A stretch of 64,000 nt of DNA from Bacteroidetes bacterium RIFCSPLOWO2_12_FULL_37_12. GTDB taxonomy: Bacteria; Bacteroidota; Bacteroidia; 2-12-FULL-37-12. Positions within the stretch are counted from its first letter, which is position 1. Each line of letters begins with the position of its first letter. The notes below the pieces were generated by a model, which ran no database searches, was not told the DNA's origin, and was given only the letters and a program-made list of their open reading frames with translations. Made by a program: the position numbers and the translations under genes. This document shows, piece after piece, positions 1-10,500 of the stretch. Where the stretch lies: assembly GCA_001769655.1 (NCBI GenBank), contig MEPC01000019.1, positions 1 to 64,000 of the forward strand. The letters run 5' to 3'.

Positions 1-270
1 CTCTATGTTTCGCTTACATTCTTTTTCCAAATGCCGTGAAGAACGAATGTGATTAAGATAACCATACACATAAAGTTTCAACAACTCCTTAGGGTGGTAG
101 GCAGGTCGGCCTTCGAGAGTTGTTTTGATGATAAACTTAAAATCAGAAAGATTTATGCTTTCTGCAAAAAGATCTATCATGCGAACATCATTATCTTGTT
201 CGACAAAATGATCAAGCGTTTCAGCTATTATTACGCTATCGGTTCTGTTTTTTCCTTGTATAAATTTCAT
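1..270 (-). CDS. IS1182-family transposase, N-terminal part, cut by window edge
   Basis: On the minus strand an ATG at 268-270 opens a reading frame that runs without a stop to base 1. It encodes MKFIQGKNRTDSV at the start, then GRPAYHPKELLKLYVYGYLN and RSSRHLEKECKRNIE. These are the hallmark N-terminal blocks of IS1182/DUF772-type transposases. The DDE catalytic part would lie beyond the window, so completeness cannot be judged. The IS terminus should lie between 271 and about 400. No IS1182 terminal repeat could be fixed there, but a strong inverted repeat begins at 363. Confidence 0.88.
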   Translation of the reverse strand, partial: MKFIQGKNRTDSVIIAETLDHFVEQDNDVRMIDLFAESINLSDFKFIIKTTLEGRPAYHPKELLKLYVYGYLNHIRSSRHLEKECKRNIE

Positions 271-362
271 ATACAAAGATTATCCGTAGTTAACAATAGT
301 TAGAATGAAGTATTAAACTTAAAAATGTGGGTATCTATAGTTTTTAGACAGATTGACGTTTC

Positions 363-492
363 GGGGATTTATGAAGTTTATTTTTTGGGGGATTAGAAGC
401 GTAATACTTTCGTAAACCACAAACCTATTATAAAAGCAGAAAAATTTGATTACTGATGTCTGCCCCCAAAAAATAAATTTCATTAAATCCCC
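363..492. repeat. Near-perfect 29/30-bp inverted repeat with 71-bp spacer
   Basis: The left arm at 363-391 (GGGGATTTATGAAG...TTTTTTGGGGG) and the right arm at 463-492 are reverse complements with one indel and one substitution. The repeat lies between the IS1182 transposase start and the 3' end of the nuclease-like gene. It could be a small palindromic element, an IS-end relic or a bidirectional stem-loop. I found no attC core sites matching its ends, so an integron attC is not supported. Confidence 0.7.
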
Positions 493-506
493 TGTTAGCG
501 GCTGCT

Positions 507-1779
507 CTATTTTGTCTCATAATATGTCTGCAATAAATATTTCAAAGTTGATTCAGTTTTCATTTTTATAGTCATTAGTTGTTTGTCGGTCAATTTGGAT
601 TTTACGGCATGAGTTCCTTCTTGAAACAAGTCAATAAACTGTAGTGTAGCTTTTATGTCTGCCTCAATAAATGATGTAAAGTGTTCATTATTTACTTCTC
701 TGTATATGTAAAGCAGACGGGCTTTCCTTGTCGGTTTTTTATTTTGAATATGTTCAGTTGGGTTAGTTGTCCATTTAATTAAGTCTTGGTCTGGTGATAA
801 ACTATGTAACACTTGAGTAACTAACTCTCTTATGGATGTTGTAAAATGTCTAACCTTGTCGGCATTATCAGATTCCAGAGATTGTTTAGCACCTAACCAC
901 ATATTCAATAAGTCGGGATTTAATTTCGGCAAAAGTGTAGTTAAAGTTTCTTCGTTTTCAATTAGTAAGTCGCTTGCCAATAATTCTTCTTCCGTGTCAT
1001 CACTATCGTCAACAGAAATTTTCTCTATAAGAGTAGAAGTGTTGAAATATTCAATTGGTGGAATTCGTAAGAGTGTAGGTGATAATTCAATAAATGTTTT
1101 TGGTGTAGATTCGTATGACTTCCATAAGTCAGAAAAAGATTTTGAATAGGCAGTTAAAGTGTTTGAAAGGAGAGGTTGGATTTTTTCGCTAATATCTATT
1201 CGTGAACCAAGGTTAGATAAATTGAAAGTTGCAAAGTTTTTTTTCTGCTTGCAAAGAATATTCTGCTATTCGTCCAAGATTGGAAGAAGCAGCAAACAAA
1301 GATGTAAGTGATTTATCAATAGTTGACAATGAAGCAAGTTTTGCGATGCTACTTTCATGTTTAAGGTATGAACTTAATGGATTTGAAAGTGCTGCCAATG
1401 AACTGTGAGTTGAAAAAATAGAATGGCTTGCTTGCATAGCTTTACTCATTTCAAAAATTGAATTAGTCCCAACTAGTCTTGATATAGATAAGTTAGCTTC
1501 TCTTGCTGATGCTAAAGCTGAGGATTCTTGCACCATACGACTAATGTCGGGAAGTCCACCGTAAAGCGAATTCATTTTTGAAAATTGTCTGCTGATGTCA
1601 GTGAGTGAATTATAAAGGGAACTTCCCAAAAATCCCTTGGAAAGAAAACTTGTCTGTGAAGCCAAAATGTTCGCTTTGTTATTTATACCAGCTATTCTTT
1701 CAATAGCAGTTTTATAACTGTCATTTATGTTTTTGCTTTCATCTTCCATTGTTGATTGTTCGTTGTCTTTGTCATTCAT
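507..1779 (-). pseudogene. Predicted pPIWI-associating nuclease-like protein, frameshifted
   Basis: Two minus-strand frames read as one protein if one T is removed from an 8-T run at 1237-1244. The first, from ATG 1777-1779, stops at 1213. The second continues in the next frame through residues such as LSPTLLRIPPIEYF and ends at 507. The second frame has no ATG of its own, since its first listed codon at 980 is TTG. The C-terminal 150 residues carry WLGAKQSLES, VRHFTTSIREL, PTRKARLLYIYRE and LFQEGTH, a pattern I know from the predicted pPIWI-associating nuclease family (pP_pnuc, HEPN-like helical fold). The joined protein would be about 424 residues. The Ser/Ala-rich N-terminus (about 1-190) is of unknown function. 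The shift may be a decayed gene, a phase-variable homopolymer or a sequencing error. The family call is from memory of the motif pattern. Confidence 0.55.
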
Positions 1780-1830
1780 TAGTAAATATATTTTTTTGGT
1801 CTGTCGGTTCAAATTCGCACTATCGCCAAA

Positions 1831-1920
1831 TGTCCCGTCCTAAAAAATGTTTACACTTTTTAAATACTAATCCTGATACAAATTTACATTTTATTTTTAA
1901 TCCTGAATAATGTTTACACT
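1831..1920. repeat. Left IS end with three TCCT...TTTACA boxes
   Basis: The left inverted repeat (1831-1856) is followed by two further copies of its core. TCCT starts at 1838, 1871 and 1901, each followed 9-10 bases later by GTTTACA or ATTTACA. The spacing of 33 and 30 bp is about three helical turns. This suggests an array of transposase-binding boxes at this end only. Confidence 0.6.
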
Positions 1921-2022
1921 TTTTATTATTTTTGCATTACTGGTGAAAGCAGAAGCAAGCTCTGCAGAGGTGCAACCTGCCAGGAAATAAACCAGTGTGT
2001 GACGAAGTATATCGTTTTATTT

Positions 2023-2044
2023 AGCCAAGTGTAACAACTTGGCT
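2023..2044. terminator. Stem-loop with flanking T/A runs
   Basis: AGCCAAG, an 8-base loop, then CTTGGCT and TTTTT. The perfect 7-bp stem is followed by T on the plus strand and preceded by A/T-rich bases, so it could end transcription either way. It lies inside the IS just after the orfB stop and probably insulates the transposase transcript. Confidence 0.55.
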
Positions 2045-2084
2045 TTTTAATATATACTTTAGAACACCTATTACCTAAAAAAAC

Positions 2085-2963
2085 CTACGTAACCATAGCC
2101 ACCTCCTTTTCCTTTTTTAGTGAATAATAATTCTTCCAATGTTTCTTCAACAACCCACTTTGGGTGTGCGCCACTGCCGGAGTGAGCATATCTATACTGC
2201 TATGCGGTCGTTGATGATTATAAATACTGATGGCGGTTGCCACCCCCATCTGTGCCACCGCAAATGTTTTAAATCTTTGTTCCAGCAATTCATCTTTTAA
2301 AATCCCGTTCACTCTTTCTGCTATAGCATTTTCCAACGGATCGCTGTGTTCTGTCATACTGATCCTGCACACGGGCTCTAACAATTTCACATAATCCGCA
2401 CTGTAATATTGCAAACCTCTATCGGAATGGTGAATGAGATTTTCCCGTTCAGGATTATTTTTTAATGCCATTTTCAGTGCAACGATACAGCCCTTCGCTG
2501 ATAAGTCATTACAAAGAAAAAATCCGACAATCTTTCTTGAGTAACCATCGGTAATTAAACTCAGATAACCAAAACCCTCTCCGATATGAATGTAAGTAAT
2601 ATCGCTTACCCATAGTTGATTGGGACTGGTAGGAATAAAGCCCTTTGCCAGATTGGGGTACCGATACATCCAAAAGCACGAAAAGGTGGTTCTCGGTTTT
2701 CTGCATTTTCTTTCCCGTACTAATAAATTTTGTTCCCTTAATAACTCAAAGAACGCATCCCTTCCAATACGTATGCGGTGCTTCTGCATAAATCCACCTA
2801 ACAGAAAAAAAACTTTTCTTGTTCCGAGCCGTTTCTGATTTTTTCGGATACGCAACACTCCCTGCACTAACAGTTCGCTTTGCAAAGCTTCTTTTTCTCT
2901 GTACCGCTGATGCTGATAATGGGCTTGCCGGGAATAGCCAAGCAGTGTGCAAAGCGATGACAA
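2085..2963 (-). CDS. IS3-family transposase OrfB (DDE integrase core)
   Basis: This is the catalytic subunit of the IS3 transposase. An N-terminal helical region with LGYSRQAHYQHQ and KRLGTRKVFFLL (HTH_21-like) precedes an rve core with the DDE triad visible as WVSDITYIH, IHHSDRGLQYYS and DPLENAIAERVNGILK. The first codon listed is TTG and no ATG serves this frame, so the protein is most likely made only as an OrfAB fusion by -1 slippage at 3011-3017. The frame is open from the slip site through to this region. Length (about 290 residues) is normal for the family, and no internal stops were seen, so the element may be active. Confidence 0.92.
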   Translation of the reverse strand: MSSLCTLLGYSRQAHYQHQRYREKEALQSELLVQGVLRIRKNQKRLGTRKVFFLLGGFMQKHRIRIGRDAFFELLREQNLLVRERKCRKPRTTFSCFWMYRYPNLAKGFIPTSPNQLWVSDITYIHIGEGFGYLSLITDGYSRKIVGFFLCNDLSAKGCIVALKMALKNNPERENLIHHSDRGLQYYSADYVKLLEPVCRISMTEHSDPLENAIAERVNGILKDELLEQRFKTFAVAQMGVATAISIYNHQRPHSSIDMLTPAVAHTQSGLLKKHWKNYYSLKKEKEVAMVT

Positions 2964-2989
2964 GCATCTCTTTTCGCTTTGCTCTACAC

Positions 2990-3331
2990 TTACAACTGCT
3001 TGGCTCCATACTTTTTTCTGATACTTACTTTCAACTGCTCCTCCGCTATATCTATCATGGCATTGAGCAGTTTATTGTGCAGCCGTTCTTTGCGAAGTTC
3101 TGCCTGCAAGTGTTTCACCTCAACAGGAATGGATTCTTCTTCAGATACAAGAGATGCGGGTGAAATTTTCACCTTCACCTTTTTTACTCGTTTCTTCCCT
3201 TGAAACATCTGAACCCATTGGTGAATGGTTTGAAAGCTGACGCCATACTTGGCTGATAGTTTCCGGTAGGTTATTTCTCCCGCCAGATACTCGGCTATTA
3301 TTGCCTCTTTTGTTATTGTTTGTCTGTCCAT
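2990..3331 (-). CDS. IS3-family transposase OrfA (helix-turn-helix)
   Basis: A 113-residue protein starts at ATG 3329-3331. Residues about 10-45 form a helix-turn-helix (EYLAGEITYRKLSAKYGVS then TIHQWVQMF). A Lys-rich linker follows, then a leucine-zipper-like helix (VKHLQAELRKERLHNKLLNAMI) typical of IS3 OrfA, where it mediates multimerisation. It ends 27 bases from the first OrfB codon listed. Translation slips near its end, at SIRKK, to make the OrfAB transposase. OrfA alone normally binds the ends and represses transposition. Confidence 0.9.
   Translation of the reverse strand: MDRQTITKEAIIAEYLAGEITYRKLSAKYGVSFQTIHQWVQMFQGKKRVKKVKVKISPASLVSEEESIPVEVKHLQAELRKERLHNKLLNAMIDIAEEQLKVSIRKKYGAKQL
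3011..3017 (-). promoter_or_regulatory. A6G slippery heptamer for -1 programmed frameshift
   Basis: The minus strand reads AAAAAAG within the OrfA codons for R-K-K. A -1 shift here continues VWSQAVVSVEQSEKR and then LSSLCTLLGYSRQ, the open OrfB frame. This is the standard IS3-family signal. No downstream pseudoknot was evaluated. Confidence 0.8.
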
Positions 3332-3346
3332 TTGTCTACAAATTTA

Positions 3347-3372
3347 TTGTAAACCTATATCAGGACGAGACA
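3347..3372. repeat. Right terminal inverted repeat of the IS3-family element
   Basis: Read inward from 3372 on the minus strand it starts TGTCTCGTCCTGATATAGG and continues into TTTACAA. It matches the left end at 20 of 26 positions. Only one box is present here, unlike the left end. The repeat supplies the premature TGA of the interrupted recombinase at 3360-3362. Confidence 0.75.
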
Positions 3373-4415
3373 ACTTTGCGTTCTTGTACTAAGTGTAACA
3401 TATATTCTTTTATTTCAGATTCAGTAATTTCATTCAATGACTTGTCCGGATAAAAATTTATGAATTCTTTAAATGAACCCATGTATACGCGTATGGTGTT
3501 GGTACTATATCTCTTTAACTCAAGTTTATCAAGATACTCCTTTGGACAATCTCTAAATTTAGGTTTGAAAACTAATGGCTCCCTCTTTTTTTCTTTTTCT
3601 TCTCTGTATTCAATACGAAATTTTAATCCTTCAAAATACATTTTTATTTCCTTTAAAATCACTTCCGTATGAGGTATCATCCAACACATCAGAGATTCAT
3701 TCCACCCCGCATAAGGTATGCTCTTTACAAATTTTACTACTTCTTTATTGTAGTTGAAATACAATTTTATTTGTCGGTTTCCATTAGAAATGATTCGAAT
3801 TACTCCTTCATCTCTAACCATTAACCGCTTGACAGCAGGTGAAATCAGCCGTTCCGGTGGATAATTTTTTCTTTTCAATCTTGTTTCAAAATGTTTTTCC
3901 AGAAGAAGTAGATTGTTACCCTCATTGGCTAATGACCAGCATTTTTTTTCTTTATCAAAAAATATTCCTTTTAAGCCCTTTAAAAAATTGGTGTTCTTCA
4001 ACTCCTTCCTGATAAATATCAAAATCCTGCTCCCATAAAAAAATATATTACATTCATCCCCTTTCGGATATAAATCTTTGTATGAATTACCATTACTTTT
4101 CTCCTGCTCAATCTGGGTAGGTTTAGGTTTTGTTTCCGCCGGATATAAATTTTTATATGAATTACCATTACTTTTCTCCTGCTCAAGCTGGGCAGGTTTA
4201 GGTTTTGTTTCCGTAGGAACCGGTCTTATTCCCGGAAATAAAACCAAAAGATTATTATATGCATCTTTAGAATACGGTATATGCCATGTGGACTTGCTCT
4301 GGCTCCACAATGTACCCGGAATCGCTCTTAACTTATCTATAAGATTTTGTTCCCTTGGAAAATGAACCGCAATGCGGTATTCCCCCTTGTGATGGATTTT
4401 TTCAACGGTAATCAT
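3360..4415 (-). pseudogene. Tyrosine recombinase/integrase, 3' part removed by IS insertion
   Basis: I place the start at ATG 4413-4415 (MITVEKIHHKG), because the upstream in-frame extension to 4517 overlaps the adhesin stop and lacks protein character. The N-terminal half carries repeated WxxP-type modules (GTLWSQSKSTWHIPYSKDAY, KKCWSLANEG, NESLMCWMIPHTEV), as in Bacteroidota integrases. A SAM-like core-binding domain (YSTNTIRVYMGSFKEFINFY ... EIKEYMLHLVQERK) follows at about 280-345. The protein then ends VVSS in the IS end. The catalytic domain (Arg, HxxR, Tyr) is missing and is not found beyond the IS, so it cannot recombine DNA. A 25-residue segment is duplicated (see 4066-4215). Confidence 0.85.
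4066..4215. repeat. 75-bp tandem duplication inside the recombinase gene
   Basis: 4066-4140 and 4141-4215 are direct copies differing at a handful of bases. They encode ETKPKPAQLEQEKSNGNSYK and ETKPKPTQIEQEKSNGNSYK, each followed by a short Leu-Tyr-Pro tail. The unit is a multiple of three, so the frame is kept. It probably lengthens a flexible linker between two N-terminal modules. Confidence 0.9.
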
Positions 4416-4439
4416 AGGTGAATAGGTTAAATGTCGGCA

Positions 4440-4447
4440 CAAACTTA
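4440..4447 (-). promoter_or_regulatory. Bacteroidota -7 box upstream of recombinase
   Basis: The minus strand reads TAAGTTTG, an exact TAnnTTTG, about 25 bases before the ATG at 4415. No clear TTTG -33 element was seen at the usual spacing. Confidence 0.4.
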
Positions 4448-4513
4448 CACTAAATTTTCGAATTAAGAATTTGAAACGAAATAAGATATACAGAGTTGGT
4501 AACAGAGTGCTAA

Positions 4514-7500
4514 TCACTCCACCTTCACCATCATCCTATAAACATCCTCTTCCCCCGTTATAATAAGAAAATAACTGCCATTTGAAACCTGATTAATATT
4601 TATAGAACGTAAACTAGTGGCATTTGCAATTTTATAGGTCTCACGATGCACCAGACGTCCCGTTAAATCTATCAATTGAATTTCAACTTTATCATCCGGT
4701 ATTTTTCCAAATTCAATATTCAGAATTCCCTGCGTAGGATTCGGATATACCGAAATATTCTTTGAGAACTTATTCTCTGTTAAAATATCTGGAAAATCAA
4801 TAAAGACGGTATCCGTCACCATACATCCTTTGGAATCAGTTAGTGTCACTGTGTATGTTCCGGTTTTCAGATTAATCGCTGTGGAAGTGGTTTGAGGCGG
4901 TATGGTACTCCATGAATACGAATAAGGCGAAGTGCCACCGGTTGGAGTGACACTCGCTGTTCCATCTGACGCAGTGGAACCGGTTGCATCCGTTTTCGTT
5001 ATCGAAATAATAATGGCTGAGGGTTCCACTAAAATAATATCCGCTGACTGAGTGCAATTTTTTGCATCGCTTACGGTTACTGTGTAAGTTCCTGCGGGTA
5101 ACCCGGAACGGTTTTGAGTGGTTGATCCTCCATTCCATTTATACGTGTAAAAACCAGCACCTCCGCTTGGTGTCGTGCTTATACTACCTTCCGTGCCGCC
5201 GTTACAGTTAGGGTTGGTTCCAGATAAGGATAGAGCAATTGCAAGTGGCTCGGTTAAAGTTACATCCCCGGTAGCCGTACAACTGTTCCCGTCGGTTACA
5301 GTAACAGTATATGTTCCTACTGCTAAGGTTGAAAGAGTGGAGGTAGTCGCTGAGGTTGACCATAAATAGGTAAATGTACCTGTTCCTCCGGTTCCTGCTA
5401 CAGTTGCCGTTCCGTTATTTCCTCCATTGCAAATTGGGCTGGTTCCAGTGACACTTGCAGTAACAACCGTGGGATTTGTGAGAGTGACACTTCCCGAAAC
5501 AGAGCAGGTTTTAGAATCCGTAACCGTTACGGTGAAAGTCCCTGCTGATAAACTGGAAAGATTTTGACTTGTTGCTCCTGCGCTCCATGCATACGTGTAT
5601 CCCGGAGTTCCACCGCTTGTTGTAAGTGAAGCCGTTCCATTGGATCCTCCATTGCATCCGGGGCTACTGCCGGTGACCGTGACAATTAATGCCGATGGAA
5701 CAGATACCGTTGCAGAGCCGGAAACCGTGCACCCCTTTGCATCAGTGACAGTAACTGTATAACTACCATTTGACAAATTTGTAACAGAGGATGATGTTTC
5801 TCCTGTTGACCAGCTATTCGTGTAACCGGCTGTGCCACCACCGGCAGTAGCGCTTGCTGTACCTTTCGTTCCGGTATTGCAATTAACATTGGTTCCTGTG
5901 ACACTTACCGTTAAAACAGGAGGAGCTGTTAGCGTTATGTTTGACGTAGCTGTACAATTGTTTCCATCGGTGGCAGTAATGGTATAGGTACCGGCTGTTA
6001 ATGCCGATATGGAAATAGTAGTCATTGCATTAGACCATAAATAAGTAAATGCCCCCGTACCCCCGGCGCCTGTCGCGGTAACACTTCCATTATTTCCTCC
6101 TCCACAAACAGGATCAGTGCCGGTAAGTGTCACTGTTACCGCAACCGGTTCATTAAGTGTCGCACTTCCAAAAAGAGTGCAATTTTTTGCATCCGTAACA
6201 GTTACGGTATAGGTGCTTGACGGCATACTGCTTATGGTAGCCGTAGTTTGCCCACTGCTCCACTGATAAGTGTAACCAGGTGTTCCGCCCCCTGCTGTAA
6301 TTATAGCGCTTCCATTACTATTCCCGTTGCAGGTAGGGTTAGTGATAGTAAAAGATAATGTTATGGCGGCGGGATTTGTCAGAGTTATATTTCCGGAGGC
6401 AGAACAACTTTTTCCATCCGTTATGGTTACCATATAATTTCCTCCCGCTAAACCGGATGTTGAATTACCGGTTTCAGCATTTGACCATAAGTACGTGTAG
6501 GAACCCGTTCCGCCGATTCCGTTAACAGTGGCACTTCCGTTGGTCTGACCATTACATTCCGGATTAGTTCCGGTGACACTTACTATTACAGCCGTAGGAT
6601 TTGAAAGAGTGACACTTCCGTTGATTGTGCAGTTGCCGGCATCGGTAACGGTTACCGTATAAGTTCCCGCCAATAAACCTGAAAGGTTTTGAGTTGTTGC
6701 TCCTGCGCTCCATGTATAAGTATAGCCGCCGGTTCCACCTCCAGGTGTTGATATCACCGTACCATTTGCACCTCCATTACAGCTTGGATTGGTTCCGCTT
6801 ACGGTTAATGTTAACAGAGAGGGTTCCATAAGGGAAACAGAATTAGTACGTGTACAGGCATTGGCATCAGTTACCGTTACAAAATAAGTCCCTGCAGTTA
6901 ATCCGGATAGGTCTTCTGTGGTTTGTCCTTCGCTCCATAAATAGGTATAGGTTCCTGTGCCACCGGAAACGGTTAAATCAGTCATTCCATTGGATTGACC
7001 ATTACAGGCAGGGTTTGAACTGCTGATAGAAGTAATTATGATTGCCGGCTCAGTTAGCAATACAGAACCGGTTTGTGAACAGGATTTCCCATCGGTAACG
7101 GTAACTTCATACAGAACTCCTGCTGATAAGTTAGCGGCTGTAGCGTTAGTGACACCCGTTGACCAATTATAAAAGTATGCTCCGGTTCCACCCGATGCTG
7201 TGCCAGTAGCTGAACCGTTAGATTTTCCATTACAAGCAGGGTTAGTGCCACTTACCGTTAATGATAATGCAGGAGGGTCTGCAACAATAAATGAATTGGT
7301 AAGTGTGCAGGAATTGGCATCGGTGATGGTTACTGTATAAGTTCCGGCTGACAACCCGCTTATAGCGGAAGTCGTTTGCCCGCTACTCCACATATAGCTA
7401 TAAGGTTGAATGCCGCCGCTAACAGTGACTGACGTTGAACCATTAGCACCTCCATTACAAGCGGGGGATGTACCGCTTACATTACTTGTAAGTGCGGTCG

Positions 7501-10500
7501 GTTCAAGTAGTGAAACAGAACCGGACTTTGTACATGAATTTCCATCAGTGACATTGACAGTGTAATTGGCAGACGATAATCCTGTACTGGAAGAAGTATT
7601 GTCTCCGTTATTCCAGGAATAGGAGAAAGAACCGGTTCCTCCGGTAGCTGTTACCGTAGCAGAACCGGAAGTGCCTCCATTACATATTAAATCTGTTCCA
7701 ACAATGGAAAGAGAAATTGGCTCTGGATCAGATAAAATGACACCGGCAACTCCCAGACAATTATTTACATCCGTAACTGTTACCTGGTATTCAACATTTC
7801 CACTTAAACCGGAAATGAATGAGGTAGTTGCTCCTGAAGACCATGAATATGCATAAGGAGCTGTACCCCCTGCAAGATTTACGATAATTACACCATCGCT
7901 ACCCCCATTACAGTTCGGAGGTGTTGCATTGAGAGTAACTGTAGGACCCGTTATATTATCTACAAAAATTGCCTGTGAAGCAGTGCATAAATTTACATCA
8001 GTGACAGTTACAGTATAGCTTCCGGCAATAAGCGCTGTATTAACGGAATCCGTCACTCCGTTAGACCAACTATAAGAGAAGGGTGCCGCGCCTCCCGAGG
8101 ATATAGTGGCTGAGCCATTTGAAGTTACACAAGCCGCATTTACAACACTGGCGGAAATGATTATGCCGGCAGGATCACTGAGCGTAATTGTCTTGATTTC
8201 TTTACATGAGTTTGCATCGGTTACTGTTACTGTGAAATTACCGGCAGAAAGATTTGAAATAATGTTTATAGAGGAAGCATTAGACCACGAATAGTTAAAC
8301 GCACCTGTGCCACCAGAAGCAGTAGCAGTCGCAGAACCATCAGAACTCCCATTGCAGGATGGATCCGTTCCATTCAGAGTAGTAGTGATTATTGATGGCT
8401 GTGAAAGTGTCACTGAACCGGTTTGACTGCAAGAATTAGCATCCGTTACTGTTACATTGTACGACACACCTGAAGATAAATTGTTTGCCTGGGGTCCGGT
8501 TGCGCCGTTTGACCAATCGTAAAATAAAGGACTAGTGCCACCGCTAACCGATGCTGAGGCAGTGCCATTTGGAACTCCATTACAGGAAGGATCTGTACCG
8601 TTTATGGTAACAGAAATTAGTGTGGGTTGATTTAAAGTAATGGAATTTGTCTGAGTGCATGAATTAGCATCGGTAATAGTTGTAGTGTATGTGCCAATGG
8701 ATAATCCGTTTATAACCGCCGATGTTTGTCCGCTACTCCATGAATAACTCAGCGCACCAAAACCACCGGATGCAGTCACAGATGCAGAACCATCCGTACC
8801 ACCACTACAAGCCGGAGAAGTGCCATTAGTAGATGAGAGCAGGGCATTAGGAGCTGATAATGAAACCGAAGTTGATTTTGTACAGAAATTTTCATCTGAA
8901 ACTGTTACTGTATAGGTTCCTGCTACTAAGGAGGAAGACAAAGCAGTATTTTCTCCTGAAGACCATACGTAAGAAAGTGTGCCACTGCCGCCGTTTCCTG
9001 CCGCAAGAGCTGAACCATCTGCACTACCACTGCAGGAAAGATCATTTCCAGTTGCGTTTACGGTAAGTAGAGAAGGATTTGTCAGGATTACAGAACCGGA
9101 TGATGTACATGAATTTGCATCAGTGACAGTAACGGAATAGTTTCCAAAAATTAACGCATTGATGGAAGGAGTGTTATCTCCGGTACTCCATAAATAAGAA
9201 TAACCCGATGTTCCTCCTGCAGGTATGGCTGAGGCGGAACCGTTGCTTTCTCCGTTACAACCAGGATTAGTGCCATTGATTGAAAGCGTTAATGCAGACG
9301 TGTTCGATATAATTACTGAGCCGGTCTGCGTACATAAATTTTGATCTGTGACAGTCACCGAATATGTTCCGGGAGATAAACCGGAGAGGGTTGCCAAAGT
9401 GGAACCGGTTGACCAGAAATAATTATATACACCTGTCCCTCCGGTTGCTGTAGTTAAAGCGGTACCATCAGAAGAGCCACTACAAGCTGGGTTAATTCCT
9501 GTCATAGTTAACGTAAGCGATACCGGATCATTTAATAAAATACTCGCTGATACCGTGCATGTCTTGGAATCGGTGACTGTCACTGAATAAGTGTCACCAT
9601 TTATACCGGAAAGATTCGGTGATGTCTGAGAATTTGACCAACTAAAAGTATAAGGTGAAATACCTCCGGTTACGATGGAATTAATTTCACCATCTGTTCC
9701 TCCATTGCATTTTGGAGATACAGGAGATAAAGCAACATTTAATCCGGAGCAGGAAGTAATAATATTTAGCGAATAATCTTCTGTTTCTCCATATTGTAAT
9801 TGATTACAAGGATCGGCGGGAGCTCCATTTTGATAATATTCCGCCCTGATTCTCAGGCGATGTTGTCCTGTTATTGCTGTAAGCGGAATAACAATACTAT
9901 CTGTTACCGTTGATAAATTGGAACTGTTGGTTATTGTAAGCAAAATTTCAGTTGTTTCAAATATCCCATTATCATTCAAATCCGCCCAAATAGTATAGGC
10001 GGAACCGGCTCCTCCTGATGAAGACAATGAAATGGGTAATGAGGAACCCGGTGAAGCTGAAATGATTTGGGAAGAGGAGAAATTCTCATAAGAAGTGCCG
10101 CTAGAACAGGCGGTGGTTACGTTTATGGAATCAATAGTTACGTTACTGATTGGGGTATATGCACATGGACTTGTTGATGTCGGTGGGATGCAGTAACATT
10201 CCAAAATATTTGTATTTATATTTACAAGAACCGGAGCGGAAGCAGTAGAGCCAATACCCGAGCAAGTAACAATACATTGATAATAGGTGTTTGCAGTTTG
10301 ACTTGTTACGAGTGAAGAATTAGTGGCACTACTAATAGTTGTCCATGTTATTCCATCCGGAGATGACTGCCACTGATAAGACAATCCTGATTCATATATT
10401 ACGTTTTGAATACTTAGTGAAAAACTTTTTCCCGGACAAACTAACGCATCGGAAGATAAGGTATTACCCGGTGAAGGCAAAGCCGAACAAGCAACAGGAT

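Larger units (their letters stand above)
1831..3372 (-). mobile_element. IS3-family insertion sequence, apparently complete
   Basis: A 1542-bp element is bounded by imperfect 26-bp terminal inverted repeats that begin TGTC and contain CGTCCT and GTTTACA (20 of 26 positions match). It encodes orfA and orfB in the usual overlapping arrangement with a slippery heptamer. Flanking bases are AAA on the left and ACT on the right, so no target duplication is visible. Its right end interrupts a tyrosine recombinase gene whose missing 3' part is not found on the left side. That implies a deletion or rearrangement after insertion. Confidence 0.85.

Noticed and set aside
363-492. Integron attC site
   Set aside because: The palindrome ends lack matching RYYYAAC and GTTRRRY core sites.
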